Both the position numbers and the translations under genes were made by a program. A model generated the notes under the pieces. It was not told the DNA's origin and searched no databases. It saw nothing but the letters and a program-made list of their open reading frames with translations. DNA of 64,000 nt from a bacterium. Its GTDB lineage: Bacteria; SZUA-182; DTGQ01. Positions within the stretch are counted from its first letter, which is position 1. Every line of letters begins with the position of its first letter. Shown one piece after another: positions 32,495 to 41,116 of this stretch. The DNA is taken from contig JBFLZW010000002.1 of NCBI GenBank assembly GCA_040755755.1, positions 68,337 through 132,336 of the forward strand. Direction: 5' to 3'.

Positions 32495-35034
32495 TCTCAG
32501 AAAAACCTCTACCTCAGACAGATCTATTCCAGTCCCTGCCGGAAGAGGCACGGAATCAACTGAAGAGCTTCTTTACCCTCAAAAAATTTCAGGCGGGTGA
32601 TGTGATCATCCGTCAGGGGAGCAGGGAGACTCAGTATTTCTATATCGTTGCATCTGGACTGGTGGAGCTTTTCGTTGATGAGGAGGATGGCTCCCGGATT
32701 CATCTGGCCTCCATAGGCCCTGGTGATTACTTTGGCGAGCGGGCACTGCTGGTGGAGGAGGACAGCTCCTGCAACGTCGTTGCCCGTGAGGATACGGAGG
32801 TCTATGTCCTCACCAGGGAGCATTTTTATCAGTTTCTGACCGCCCATCCTGAATTGAGCCGTCACTTCGTCTGGACCTTTACCCAGCGCCTTCACAGAAC
32901 CAACCTGCTCCTTGAGGAAAAGGAATACAAGGAGGCCATGATCGACCTCCTTTCCGAAGAGTACAAACCGTACACCGAAGCCATTTTTATTGCCAGAAGC
33001 CGCGCCATGCGGCCGGTGCTTGAAGGTATCAGGCGGGCGGCCAGTAATTCTTCGCCTGTCCTGATCGAGGGTGAATACGGGTCCGGCAAGCAACTTTTGG
33101 CCCGCCAGATTCATGCCAAAACGGCGCGATGGAGGAAAGCCTTTATCCTGGTGGACTGCGGTGCACTGATGGAGGAGGAAAACCGGGAAGAAAGTCTCTT
33201 TGGCCGGGAGCATGGCCAGCCGTTTCACCTTTCGGAGCATGCCTTTGGGTATCTTGAGCTGGCTGAGGGCGGAACCCTGTTCCTGAAAAATATCGATCAG
33301 CTTTCTCTTGAGGTCCAGCAGCGGATCCGGGAAGTAGTTGAAACCGGGTCTTACACCCGGCTTGGGTCAACGCAGGTCCGGAAGGCTGACTTTCGGCTCA
33401 TAGCCAGCACCCGCGCGAACTTACGTGAAAAGGCCGCAGCGGGGGAATTTGATTCCAGGCTCTACGGGCTTTTGAGCGCCAATCATATCCAGTTGCCCCC
33501 CTTGCGAGAGCGCAAGAACGCTATCCCCAAGCTGGTCGATTACTTTATCAAAAAATATGCCAGACTGGTCAATAAAAACGTTACCGGCGCTACGCCGGAA
33601 GCCATGCAGGCACTCCTGAAGCATGATTATAAGCTTGGCAATATCAAGGAGCTCGAACAGATCATCGAGCGTGCCGTTGCGCTGCCGAGCGATGATAAAA
33701 TCTGGCCGCGACATCTTTTCCTTGGGGCTCCGGCTGTCAGGCCGGATAGCTGGTATTTTAACCTTTTGAAAATCAAGCCCTTTGGCCGATGGGTGATGAA
33801 TAAGATCTATCCGGACAAGCTTCAGTATGCAACTGCAACCTTCTTTATGCTCCTGATTCTTCTCTGCTTTCTGGGACCGGCGAGCGCAGCACGCAACCCT
33901 GCCGCTTTTCTGGTCTGGCGGGTCTGGTGGCCGATGATGTTCCTGTCATTTTTCTGGGTTGGCCGCACCTGGTGCTCTATCTGCGCCTATGCGGCTTTTG
34001 GCCGCAAGTTTCAAAAGCTCAAGCAGTATCAGCTTCCTGTTCCCGCATTTATCCGGGACCATGATGCCCTTCTGGTAACCCTGGCCTTTCTGACCATTCT
34101 CTGGGCTGAAGAGATCACCCACATGCGCTCCTCACCCAGGGCCACGGGTTGGCTGATGGTCACCATGCTGTCTCTGGCTATGGTCAGTGCGGTCATTTTC
34201 CGGCGGGAGAGCTGGTGTCGATACTTGTGCCCTATGGGCGGGCTGATCGGGGTCTGCTCCATGAGCTCCATTATTGAGCTGCGCTCTGATACCACGCTCT
34301 GCGCAAACCAGTGCAAGGGGGCCGAGTGCTATAACGGGACCCCGGAAAACCCCGGCTGTCCTCTCTTTCAGCACCTGCTCTTTGTTGATAACAATCAGAA
34401 TTGCAAATTATGTTTGCAGTGCATCAGAAACTGCCCCAACCATTCGGCATCCCTGAACCTTCGTCTGCCGGGGCGTGAAATATGGCTTTCCAATCAGGTT
34501 CGTGACAAAATGTCATTCTTTGTCTGTGCCCTGCTTGGATCCCTTGTGCCGGTCATTTACCTTGAAGCCAGGAACATTACTCTGCAGGGGGGAAGGGTGA
34601 AAGCGCTCTACACCCTGGCCCATTTCCTGCTCCCGGTTATTGTAGCCGCAATACTGTATATTCCCGGCCTGCTCAGTTCTCCCGGAACAAAATCCCTCAA
34701 TTGGCTTCGCTTCTGGCATACCTCGTATGCCTATGTTCCCCTGGCCCTGGCAGCTCACCTTGCCCACCAGATGCAGTTTGTTCCCGGCGGAGAATATTTC
34801 CAATACCTCATCCGGTCAAGGGCTGGTGGAATAATCCAGGGGCCAATTGTTCAACCGCTCCAGACAATGGCTCTGATTTCGGGATTGTTATTTTCCTGGT
34901 TTTGCCTGTGGCAGATCTACCAGCATCGACGGCAGAAGAAAACCTTCGAGGCGCAATGGTGTTTCTGGCTGGGGCATGCTTTTTTGATGAGTCTTTATGC
35001 AGCTATGGTATTTCATCTGATGGTTTTTCGGTAG
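32491..35034 (+). CDS. cNMP-sensor / degenerate sigma54-type AAA+ / NapH-NosR-type membrane ferredoxin fusion
   Basis: An 847-residue three-part protein. Residues 10-140 form a Crp-like cyclic-nucleotide-binding domain. Residues 165-410 form an NtrC-type AAA+ domain with Walker A GEYGSGKQ (194-201). The GAFTGA loop is missing, and the Walker B region reads GTLFLKNIDQ instead of LFLDEI, so sigma54 contact and ATP hydrolysis are doubtful. No helix-turn-helix follows. Residues 445-847 form a polytopic membrane region of the NapH/NosR/CcoG kind with CSIC (495-498), CRYLCP (576-581), further cysteines (604-623) and a ferredoxin-like set (638, 641, 644, 648). It looks like a membrane redox protein gated by a ligand sensor. 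Translation is coupled to the HIRAN gene by an ATGA overlap. Confidence 0.85.
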   Translation: MISEKPLPQTDLFQSLPEEARNQLKSFFTLKKFQAGDVIIRQGSRETQYFYIVASGLVELFVDEEDGSRIHLASIGPGDYFGERALLVEEDSSCNVVAREDTEVYVLTREHFYQFLTAHPELSRHFVWTFTQRLHRTNLLLEEKEYKEAMIDLLSEEYKPYTEAIFIARSRAMRPVLEGIRRAASNSSPVLIEGEYGSGKQLLARQIHAKTARWRKAFILVDCGALMEEENREESLFGREHGQPFHLSEHAFGYLELAEGGTLFLKNIDQLSLEVQQRIREVVETGSYTRLGSTQVRKADFRLIASTRANLREKAAAGEFDSRLYGLLSANHIQLPPLRERKNAIPKLVDYFIKKYARLVNKNVTGATPEAMQALLKHDYKLGNIKELEQIIERAVALPSDDKIWPRHLFLGAPAVRPDSWYFNLLKIKPFGRWVMNKIYPDKLQYATATFFMLLILLCFLGPASAARNPAAFLVWRVWWPMMFLSFFWVGRTWCSICAYAAFGRKFQKLKQYQLPVPAFIRDHDALLVTLAFLTILWAEEITHMRSSPRATGWLMVTMLSLAMVSAVIFRRESWCRYLCPMGGLIGVCSMSSIIELRSDTTLCANQCKGAECYNGTPENPGCPLFQHLLFVDNNQNCKLCLQCIRNCPNHSASLNLRLPGREIWLSNQVRDKMSFFVCALLGSLVPVIYLEARNITLQGGRVKALYTLAHFLLPVIVAAILYIPGLLSSPGTKSLNWLRFWHTSYAYVPLALAAHLAHQMQFVPGGEYFQYLIRSRAGGIIQGPIVQPLQTMALISGLLFSWFCLWQIYQHRRQKKTFEAQWCFWLGHAFLMSLYAAMVFHLMVFR

Positions 35035-35088
35035 ATAAAACTATGCAGGCTTGAGAAGCGAATCGCTTGCAGGCTTCCAGATTTAAAC

Positions 35089-35365
35089 GGAATGTCACTT
35101 ACATAAGCCAAGCTTATAATTATAGAGAGAACACAAAGCGCACAGGGAAAAACGATCTCCCGCAGAGACGCAGAGGCGCAGAGAACAACCAATCCGACAA
35201 GGCCCTGATGAAAGTCGGGATATGCCGATGTGTCAACGGCCTGGAAGCAAGCAAAAAGTAAAAAGGCACAAGGAGGAACTTATTTTACTCTTACTTTTCA
35301 ATGACATCCTCTGCGTCTCAGCGTCTCTGCGGGAGAATTACTAATTCTTATGTAAGTGCCATTCG
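35089..35365. mobile_element. MITE copy 1 with 8-bp target duplication
   Basis: About 277 bp. Terminal inverted repeats: left GGAATGTCACTTACATAAG, right end the complement of CGAATGGCACTTACATAAG. The 8-bp direct repeats ATTTAAAC flank it at 35081-35088 and 35366-35373. Inside lie both arms of the CTCCCGCAGAGACGC palindrome separated by about 110 bp. No transposase is encoded. An inverted second copy is at 44199-44475. Its right end lies 45 bp before the AIM24-family gene. Confidence 0.85.
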
Positions 35366-35409
35366 ATTTAAACGCCATTCAAGATAAAAAGAAGGGAGGC
35401 TTTTTGAGC

Positions 35410-36183
35410 ATGTCTGACAGTATTGACTATACAATTTACGGCGATGATATGCAGCTTGTCGAGATTGAATTAGATCCTGCTGAGGGAGTGAGAGCTGAAG
35501 CAGGGGCCATGATGTATATGGACGAAGGAATTGAGATGCAGACCTCTACCGGTGGCGGCGTATTTAAAGGACTCAAACGGATGATCACCGGAGAGAGTTT
35601 TTTTATCACCAGCTTCCTGAACAGTGGGAGAGGCAAGGCACACGTTGCCTTTGGTGCTCCCTATCCGGGGAAAATAATCCCTCTCGAATTGGATAAACTG
35701 GGAGGCAAATTCATTTGCCAGAAAGACGCTTTCCTGTGTGCAGCCCAGGGGATTGAAATTGAAATTGCTTTTACCAAAAAGATCGGTGCAGGGCTCTTTG
35801 GCGGCGAGGGGTTTATCCTGCAGCGGCTCGAAGGTGACGGCATGGCTTTTGCTCATGCAGGAGGAACGATTATCAGACGGGAGCTTCGAGAGAACGAGGT
35901 ACTGCGGGTAGATACCGGCTGTCTGGTAGCCTTTTCCCCCTCGGTGGATTACGATATCCAATTTGTTGGAGGATTCAAGAACGCTCTTTTTGGCGGGGAA
36001 GGGATATTCCTGGCCAGGATGACCGGCCCAGGGCTCGTTTACCTGCAAAGCCTTCCCTTTTCACGCCTTGCGGATCGCATTTATGCAGCCTCCCGCTTTC
36101 AGCAAAGAGATGAGCGAAAAGGCATTGCCGGTATTGGTGGTGGTGTGTTGGGTGGAATCCTGGGAGGAGACCGCTCTTTTTAG
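35410..36183 (+). CDS. AIM24 / TIGR00266 family protein
   Basis: A protein of 257 residues, starting at MSDSIDYTIYG after a GGGAGG ribosome-binding site; the longer in-frame start lies inside the MITE and is not native. The family pattern is clear: VRAEAGAMMYMDEGIEMQT near the N-terminus, FITSFLNSGRGKAHVAFGAP, and repeated Gly-rich strands such as GLFGGEGFILQRLEGDG and LFGGEGIFLARMTGPG, with a Gly-rich tail. The fold is a beta-sandwich of the TRAP-like type; the bacterial function is not known. Confidence 0.88.
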   Translation: MSDSIDYTIYGDDMQLVEIELDPAEGVRAEAGAMMYMDEGIEMQTSTGGGVFKGLKRMITGESFFITSFLNSGRGKAHVAFGAPYPGKIIPLELDKLGGKFICQKDAFLCAAQGIEIEIAFTKKIGAGLFGGEGFILQRLEGDGMAFAHAGGTIIRRELRENEVLRVDTGCLVAFSPSVDYDIQFVGGFKNALFGGEGIFLARMTGPGLVYLQSLPFSRLADRIYAASRFQQRDERKGIAGIGGGVLGGILGGDRSF

Positions 36184-36253
36184 CGTCCTGGCAATAAGGA
36201 GTAAAAAGAGGCTGTCGCCGCTCTCTAACGCTCCTACTTAAAGAAGGATTAAT

Positions 36254-36640
36254 ATGCAGGTAGTTACTGCCGCGGTTATTGAAAAAGGTGGTAAGCTCCT
36301 GATTGCTCGAAGGAGGAAAGGGGACCACCTGGAAAATAAGTGGGAATTTCCTGGAGGCAAATTAGAGCGGGGAGAAACTCCGGAGCAATGCCTGAGAAGA
36401 GAGCTGTTCGAAGAGTTTGGCATTGAGACGAGGATCGGAGACTTTATCTGCTCAAGCAGATTTGTGTACAGCCACATCTCCATCGAGTTATTGGCTTACC
36501 GGGCAGAGCATCTCTCCGGAGAGTTTACCGTGCATGAACATGAAGAAATACGATGGGTATGGCCACGCGAACTTGAAGCTTATGATTTTGCCGATGCGGA
36601 TATTCCTATCGTTAAGAAATTGGTGCAGGGTTGCCCATAG
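36254..36640 (+). CDS. mutT: NUDIX hydrolase, MutT-like 8-oxo-(d)GTP diphosphatase
   Basis: A 128-residue NUDIX protein. The Nudix box GGKLERGETPEQCLRRELFE, then EFGI, matches GX5EX7REUXEEXGU in full. Length and the KWEFPGG preceding the box fit MutT-type nucleotide-pool sanitising enzymes (8-oxo-dGTP to monophosphate). A ribosome-binding site (AAGAAGGA) precedes the ATG. It is 45 bp before the YprB-like nuclease frame, same strand. Confidence 0.9.
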   Translation: MQVVTAAVIEKGGKLLIARRRKGDHLENKWEFPGGKLERGETPEQCLRRELFEEFGIETRIGDFICSSRFVYSHISIELLAYRAEHLSGEFTVHEHEEIRWVWPRELEAYDFADADIPIVKKLVQGCP

Positions 36641-36685
36641 GGTGCGGATGGATATTGAGCGGTATGATTTCAAGGATAGGCGATT

Positions 36686-37420
36686 ATACTGCAAAATTCC
36701 TTTATTCATATTCCTGGCATTGGAGAAATAACTGAAAGAAATCTGTGGACAAAGGGTCTCATGACCTGGGATGACTTTTTGGATAACCGGCATGGGAGCG
36801 GCTTTGGGATTCAGAAAAGAGAGGCAATTTCGAAATACCCGCTCCTCTCCAAAGAGGCTCTTTCCTCTCGAGATTACCGTTTTTTTGAGGATTGCTTCCC
36901 CAATAAGGAAAAGTGGCGGTTATTCGATGAATTTAAAGGTCATGTGGCCTACCTGGACATTGAAACCACAGGTTTATCCCCCTGGGAGGGCTCCATAACC
37001 GTCATAGGTTTGTACGATGGAGAACAAGCGAAAACCTTCGTTCAGGGAGACAATCTTCAGGCGTTTACTGATGAAATAGAACGATACAAAATGATAGTCA
37101 CCTTTAATGGGGCGCGGTTTGATATACCATTTATCAAACAATCCCTCAACGCGCGACTGGACCAGATCAATATTGATCTCATGTACCCTTTAAAGCGGCT
37201 TGGCTATTCAGGAGGCTTAAAAGCAATTGAGCAAACGCTTGGCATCTTTCGCCCGATTGAGATTGGAAATATAGATGGTCTTGAGGCTGTGAGGCTTTGG
37301 TTTGAATATCACAGAAAGGGTAATCAAAGAGCACTGGAAAGGCTCATAAAATATAATCTTGAGGATACAAGAAACCTCAAGGGGTTAATGGAACTGGTTT
37401 ACGAGAGGCTCAAAGAGTGA
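36686..37420 (+). CDS. YprB-type RNase H-like exonuclease, unusual start
   Basis: A DEDD-type 3'-5' exonuclease-fold protein of the YprB family: exo I YLDIETTGLSPW, exo II FNGARFDIPFI and exo III YNLEDTRNL. The first canonical ATG (36761) begins MTWDDFLDN, but the frame runs 25 codons upstream with LQNSFIHIPGIGEITERNLW, a helix-hairpin-helix-like N-terminus expected in this family. The position of the initiator Met is ATA (36686-36688), with AAGGA nine bases upstream. Either a rare AUA start is used, the sequence has an error, or a 219-residue form starts at 36761. Substrate unknown, presumably DNA or RNA ends. Confidence 0.75.
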   Translation: MLQNSFIHIPGIGEITERNLWTKGLMTWDDFLDNRHGSGFGIQKREAISKYPLLSKEALSSRDYRFFEDCFPNKEKWRLFDEFKGHVAYLDIETTGLSPWEGSITVIGLYDGEQAKTFVQGDNLQAFTDEIERYKMIVTFNGARFDIPFIKQSLNARLDQINIDLMYPLKRLGYSGGLKAIEQTLGIFRPIEIGNIDGLEAVRLWFEYHRKGNQRALERLIKYNLEDTRNLKGLMELVYERLKE

Positions 37421-37635
37421 ACCTTTCCATTTCTTTAATCCTTTGTAAGATGAGCAGGTATGGAAGCATGGGTTTGAGCGATAGAGAATATAAGCGCTCT
37501 TTTTTGATTTATGGGAGACGATGGAGCGTCAGCGGAAAGAGTGCGCCAGACTCAGAGGAGAGAATGTTGAGCTTGATCATTGCTTAAGTCAGCATATTAC
37601 ATTATAATTTAAAGATAACAAATGTTTTAACAGGT

Positions 37636-37800
37636 TTCGTTACCGGACACTTTTTTCAATTCCTGTAATCAACCGCGAATGCACACGAATAGACGCTAAT
37701 AAATTCTTTTGATTTGCATTCATTATTGAGTCCTCTTTGTTCAGTTCGCGTTCATTCGCGTTCATTTGCGGTTGTTACCTCAAAAGTGTCCGGTAGCGAA
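37636..37800. mobile_element. Short GTGTCCGG-type MITE
   Basis: A 165-bp element with inverted ends TTCGTTACCGGACACTTTT (37636-37654) and AAAAGTGTCCGGTAGCGAA (37782-37800). TAACAG occurs on both flanks (37628-37633, 37801-37806), a probable target duplication. The interior has CGCGAATG-type inverted words. A lone end-like AAAAGTGTCCGGCAGTAA lies at 59203-59220. The rest of the 450-bp gap (37421-37871) holds nothing recognisable. Confidence 0.75.
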
Positions 37801-37871
37801 TAACAGATATTTAATGCCGATAACCAGATTACCGAGTATCGGTATATGACATCTATTTCGCAAGGCAAGAA

Positions 37872-38249
37872 ATGAAGGCTACAGCTATTAAAGAGCAAAG
37901 AACAGGGGCATTGATTCCTTCGGAAACGATTTCTGCTGTTATCCGGGCTATCGCTGAGAGCTTCTCCCCCCAGAAAATTATTCTCTTTGGCTCATATGCA
38001 TCAGGGCATCCAACACCAGACAGTGATCTTGATCTTTTGGTCATTATGGAGAGTGACCTGCCGCGACACAAACGGGCTGTCCCGATTCGGCGGCTTTTTC
38101 GTCCGACTCCCTGCGCCATGGATATCCTGGTTTATACGCCGCAGGAGGCGGAATACTGGAATGGGGTAGCTAACCACATTATTACCGAGGTATTCGAAAC
38201 GGGAAAGGTTGTGTATGAAAGACCAAACAATGAGAGATCGAAACCGTGA
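37872..38249 (+). CDS. Minimal nucleotidyltransferase (MNT) domain protein
   Basis: A 125-residue MNT-fold protein with GSYASGHPTPDSDLDLLVIM, the GSX10DXD metal-binding signature. A third acid is likely in PCAMDILVYTP. It overlaps the start of a HEPN-domain gene, the second MNT/HEPN pair in this window but of a different HEPN type from the one at 14263-15079. It is a predicted antitoxin for the downstream HEPN protein. Confidence 0.85.
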   Translation: MKATAIKEQRTGALIPSETISAVIRAIAESFSPQKIILFGSYASGHPTPDSDLDLLVIMESDLPRHKRAVPIRRLFRPTPCAMDILVYTPQEAEYWNGVANHIITEVFETGKVVYERPNNERSKP

Positions 38250-38638
38250 GTTGGCCCTGCAATGGCTGAAAAAGGCAGATCACGACCTGATCACGGCCAG
38301 ACAAACCCTTGCACTGCCGGATGGCCCGACCGATACTCCCTGCTTTCATGCCCAGCAGGCTGTGGAAAAAGCATTAAAGGGCTATACTGACTTTTCATCA
38401 GATTGCTTTCCCCAAGATTCATGACCTGATGAGGCTCATAGATATGGTAATCCCCTCATTGCCAGCTTTGGAAGGTTGCCGAGAGTCACTGGCTGAATTG
38501 TCGGAGTATGCAGTAGAGATCCGTTATCCAGGAGATTGGTTTGAACCCTTACGGAGTGAAGCAGAAAAAGCTTTTGCAGTTGCTGAGCAGGTTGTGAATA
38601 TGGCCAGGGAGTATATGGCAGATAAAATGCAAAAATGA
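38230..38638 (+). pseudogene. HEPN-domain protein, frameshifted
   Basis: The first frame starts MRDRNRELALQWLKKADHDL, shows HAQQAVEKALKGY, and ends at TGA 38422-38424. The correct continuation is in the +1 frame: LTFHQIAFPKIHDLMRLIDM and on to EYMADKMQK, stopping at 38636-38638. One extra base in CTATACTGAC (about 38380-38386) explains the break. The intact product would be about 135 residues and a typical HEPN partner of the MNT gene just upstream. Either the toxin has been inactivated or the base is a sequence error. Confidence 0.8.
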
Positions 38639-38665
38639 ACCTGGCTCAACTCAACACCTGCGGGG

Positions 38666-39238
38666 TTAAGCCCGTGAAATATAGCGTACATCCCGGGTAT
38701 CAATCTTGATCCTTTCCCCTTCTTTCATATAACTTGGCACCTGGAGCGTCAGGCCGGTCTCGGTCCGGGCCGTTTTGCTCTGGGCTTGAGCCGTCGCTCC
38801 CTTGATCACCGGATCGCATTCGACGATGGTTTGCTCCACAACCTGGGGGAGATCGACATTGACCACATTCCCCTTATAGATATGCAGGATAACATCCAGG
38901 CCATCCATCAGAAACAGTTTCCGGTCCCCGATAGTTTCCTCCGACAGGCTCACCTGATCATAGGTTTCCTTATCCATAAAGACAAAATCTCTCCCGTCGG
39001 CATAGAGAAACTGGCCGCTTCGTCGCTCGAAATCGGGCTGCTCTACCTTGTCACCCCCCCGGAAGGATTTGTCGAATACCTGCCCGGTGAGTAAATTCCT
39101 GCACTTGACCTTGACAAACATATTTGCCCCGCGTGCCGAAGGGGTCTGAAAAGCCAGATCAAGGACTTCAAAGGGAGCATCATCTATCTGGAAAATTTCA
39201 CCTCGCTTCAGGTCATTTACCACTATTACACCCGCCAT
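38666..39238 (-). CDS. efpL: Elongation factor P-like protein (EfpL/YeiP type)
   Basis: A 190-residue three-domain EF-P relative. Domain I carries the loop TPSARGANMF at about residues 32-41, where canonical EF-P has a PGKG-type lysine; the SARGA pattern is that of YeiP/EfpL, with Arg at the tip. KGATAQAQSKTARTETGL and VPSYMKEGERIKIDT in the C-terminal part are family-typical. A strong ribosome-binding site (AAGGAGGAG) precedes the ATG. It should relieve ribosome stalling at proline-rich and related motifs. No EF-P modification genes are adjacent. Confidence 0.82.
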   Translation of the reverse strand: MAGVIVVNDLKRGEIFQIDDAPFEVLDLAFQTPSARGANMFVKVKCRNLLTGQVFDKSFRGGDKVEQPDFERRSGQFLYADGRDFVFMDKETYDQVSLSEETIGDRKLFLMDGLDVILHIYKGNVVNVDLPQVVEQTIVECDPVIKGATAQAQSKTARTETGLTLQVPSYMKEGERIKIDTRDVRYISRA

Positions 39239-39464
39239 CCTTCTTTCTCCTCCTTATATCATGTGGCTACCCTTGGTAATCGTAAATTTACAGAGTTTTT
39301 TCTTCGGAGTATACTGGTATCCTGACCTTCCGTCAAGAGGTTGGTTGTCGCCAATAAATTTGTTTCCGTTTGACCTGCAAAGTATGGTATTCTACGAGCA
39401 TTAGGTTATCCAAGGGCCTATTAATGTTACTGGATTCTAGCCTGAAGCTTATGGAGATCGAATT

Positions 39465-40619
39465 ATGATTGTCTCTCGCCTTATCCTCAAGAATTGGCGT
39501 AACTTCCAATCAGTAGACGTCCAATTGGGCGATCGGGTTTTTTTGGTTGGCCCGAATGCATCGGGCAAATCGAACCTGCTCGATGTGTTCCGCTTTCTGC
39601 GAGATATTGCTACCAGGCAGGGAGGAGGTTTGCAGAAGGCAGTCAAGGACCGGGGTGGAATATCTAAGATACGCTGCCTGGCTGCTCGGAGATTCCCGAA
39701 TATTGAAATTGAAATCCACCTGGCTGAAGCTGCCGGTAAGGGGCCACTTTGGAAGTACGGCATTGGGATTACCCAGGAAACCAGTGGCTACCGCCAGCCA
39801 ATTCTGGCCTACGAGCGGGTATGGGAGCGGCAGGAAGGCGACTTGCTCATCCGCCCGGATAATCAGGATAGAAAAGACAAGGTGCGGCTGACTCAGACAC
39901 ACCTGGAGCAAATTAATGCTAATAAGTGCTTTAGAGGCATCGCTGAATTCTTTGAATCCGTTCTCTATCTGCATCTTGTGCCTCAACTGCTCCGCCACCC
40001 TGAAGCTTTCTCAGGGCCTGGCATTTCAGGAGACCCCTTTGGCCGGAGTTTTTTGGAACGTGTTGCCTTAATGCCTTCCAAATCCCGTACTTCACGTTTA
40101 AAGAAGATTGAGGAGGCTCTCCGCGTTGCAGTTCCACAACTAAAGCAGCTTACCTTTCAAAAAGATGAGCTCGGCATCCCGCATCTTGAGGCAATTTATG
40201 AACATTGGAGGCCCAAGGGGGCCAAGCAGCGTGAAGATCTTTTCTCCGATGGTACCTTGCGACTGATCGGCATGCTTTGGTCACTTCTTGAGGGAGATTC
40301 ATTATTGCTGCTTGAGGAACCGGAGCTATCGTTAAACTCCGGTATTGTCAGCAAACTGCCCGGCCTGATGGCTAAACTGCACAGGGCAAAAAAAAGGCAG
40401 ATTATTCTCAGTACTCACAGCGCTGATCTGCTTTCGGACAAGGGCATAGGCGGTGAAGAGGTTCTTCTCTTAACTCCTGACCCGGAAGGCACAAAGGTTG
40501 AAGAGGCATCCTCTATTCAGGAGATAAAGGACCTGCTTGAAGGAGGATTGAGCATAGCCGAGGCAGCCCTGCCTCGAACAGTACCCCGGGGAATAATTCA
40601 ACTGGAGCTTTTTAAATGA
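39465..40619 (+). CDS. AAA family ATPase (OLD/RecF-like) of a DUF4276 pair
   Basis: A 384-residue SMC/RecF-like ATPase: N-terminal strand LILKNWRNFQSVDV, Walker A GPNASGKSNLL, an ABC-type signature region SDGTLRLIGMLWSLL, Walker B LLLLEEPELSLN and switch ILSTHSADLL. It overlaps the DUF4276 gene by 4 bp (ATGA). AAA_21-type ATPases paired with DUF4276 resemble OLD-nuclease layouts split over two genes, and are suspected of defence roles; that role is inference. Confidence 0.87.
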   Translation: MIVSRLILKNWRNFQSVDVQLGDRVFLVGPNASGKSNLLDVFRFLRDIATRQGGGLQKAVKDRGGISKIRCLAARRFPNIEIEIHLAEAAGKGPLWKYGIGITQETSGYRQPILAYERVWERQEGDLLIRPDNQDRKDKVRLTQTHLEQINANKCFRGIAEFFESVLYLHLVPQLLRHPEAFSGPGISGDPFGRSFLERVALMPSKSRTSRLKKIEEALRVAVPQLKQLTFQKDELGIPHLEAIYEHWRPKGAKQREDLFSDGTLRLIGMLWSLLEGDSLLLLEEPELSLNSGIVSKLPGLMAKLHRAKKRQIILSTHSADLLSDKGIGGEEVLLLTPDPEGTKVEEASSIQEIKDLLEGGLSIAEAALPRTVPRGIIQLELFK

Positions 40620-41116
40620 CAGTACCCATCTCCATCGACATTGCCGTCGAAGATTCACTCAGCGAGGCGGTTTTACGAAAAGTCATTGATCAATCAGGAC
40701 GGCATTGGCAGGTTGGTACCTGCCACCAGAGGGGTGGCTTTGGCTATTTGAAGCAAAAAATAGAAGGATTTAACTCTGCCGCCAAAGGGAAACCTTTTTT
40801 GGTGCTCACAGACCTTGACAGGGCAGATTGCCCGATTGCACTCATTCAGGAATGGCTGACGGTTCCCAGACATCCTGACCTGCTGTTTCGAGTGGCAGTA
40901 AGGGAGGTTGAATCATGGCTTCTGGCCGACCGCACCGGGTTAGCTCAATTCCTTGGCATACAGGAATCGCTGGTGCCGGGTGATCCTGATACGATTCCGG
41001 ACCCAAAACAGTGCTTGATTAGCCTCGCAAGAAAGTCGCGATATCGGGCTTTGCGTTCGGATATCGTTCCATTACCCGGAAGTACCGCAAAACAGGGTCG
41101 AAATTACAATGGGTGA
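40616..41116 (+). CDS. DUF4276 (TOPRIM-like) protein with early TGA
   Basis: A 166-codon frame of the DUF4276 family. TOPRIM-like acids are visible: the Glu in VEDSLSEAVL and the DxD in LTDLDRADC; REVESWLLAD is a family motif. The frame stops at TGA 41114-41116 after GRNYNG, but the same frame continues without interruption as LISFVQKSWDHWIAM and on to SLYRTVNAIA, ending at TAA 41222-41224, which matches the usual family C-terminus. The TGA falls where homologues commonly have Arg, so a CGA-to-TGA nonsense change is the simplest reading; recoding as selenocysteine is possible in a Sec-using genome but no convincing SECIS hairpin is seen. Confidence 0.78.
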   Translation: MTVPISIDIAVEDSLSEAVLRKVIDQSGRHWQVGTCHQRGGFGYLKQKIEGFNSAAKGKPFLVLTDLDRADCPIALIQEWLTVPRHPDLLFRVAVREVESWLLADRTGLAQFLGIQESLVPGDPDTIPDPKQCLISLARKSRYRALRSDIVPLPGSTAKQGRNYNG

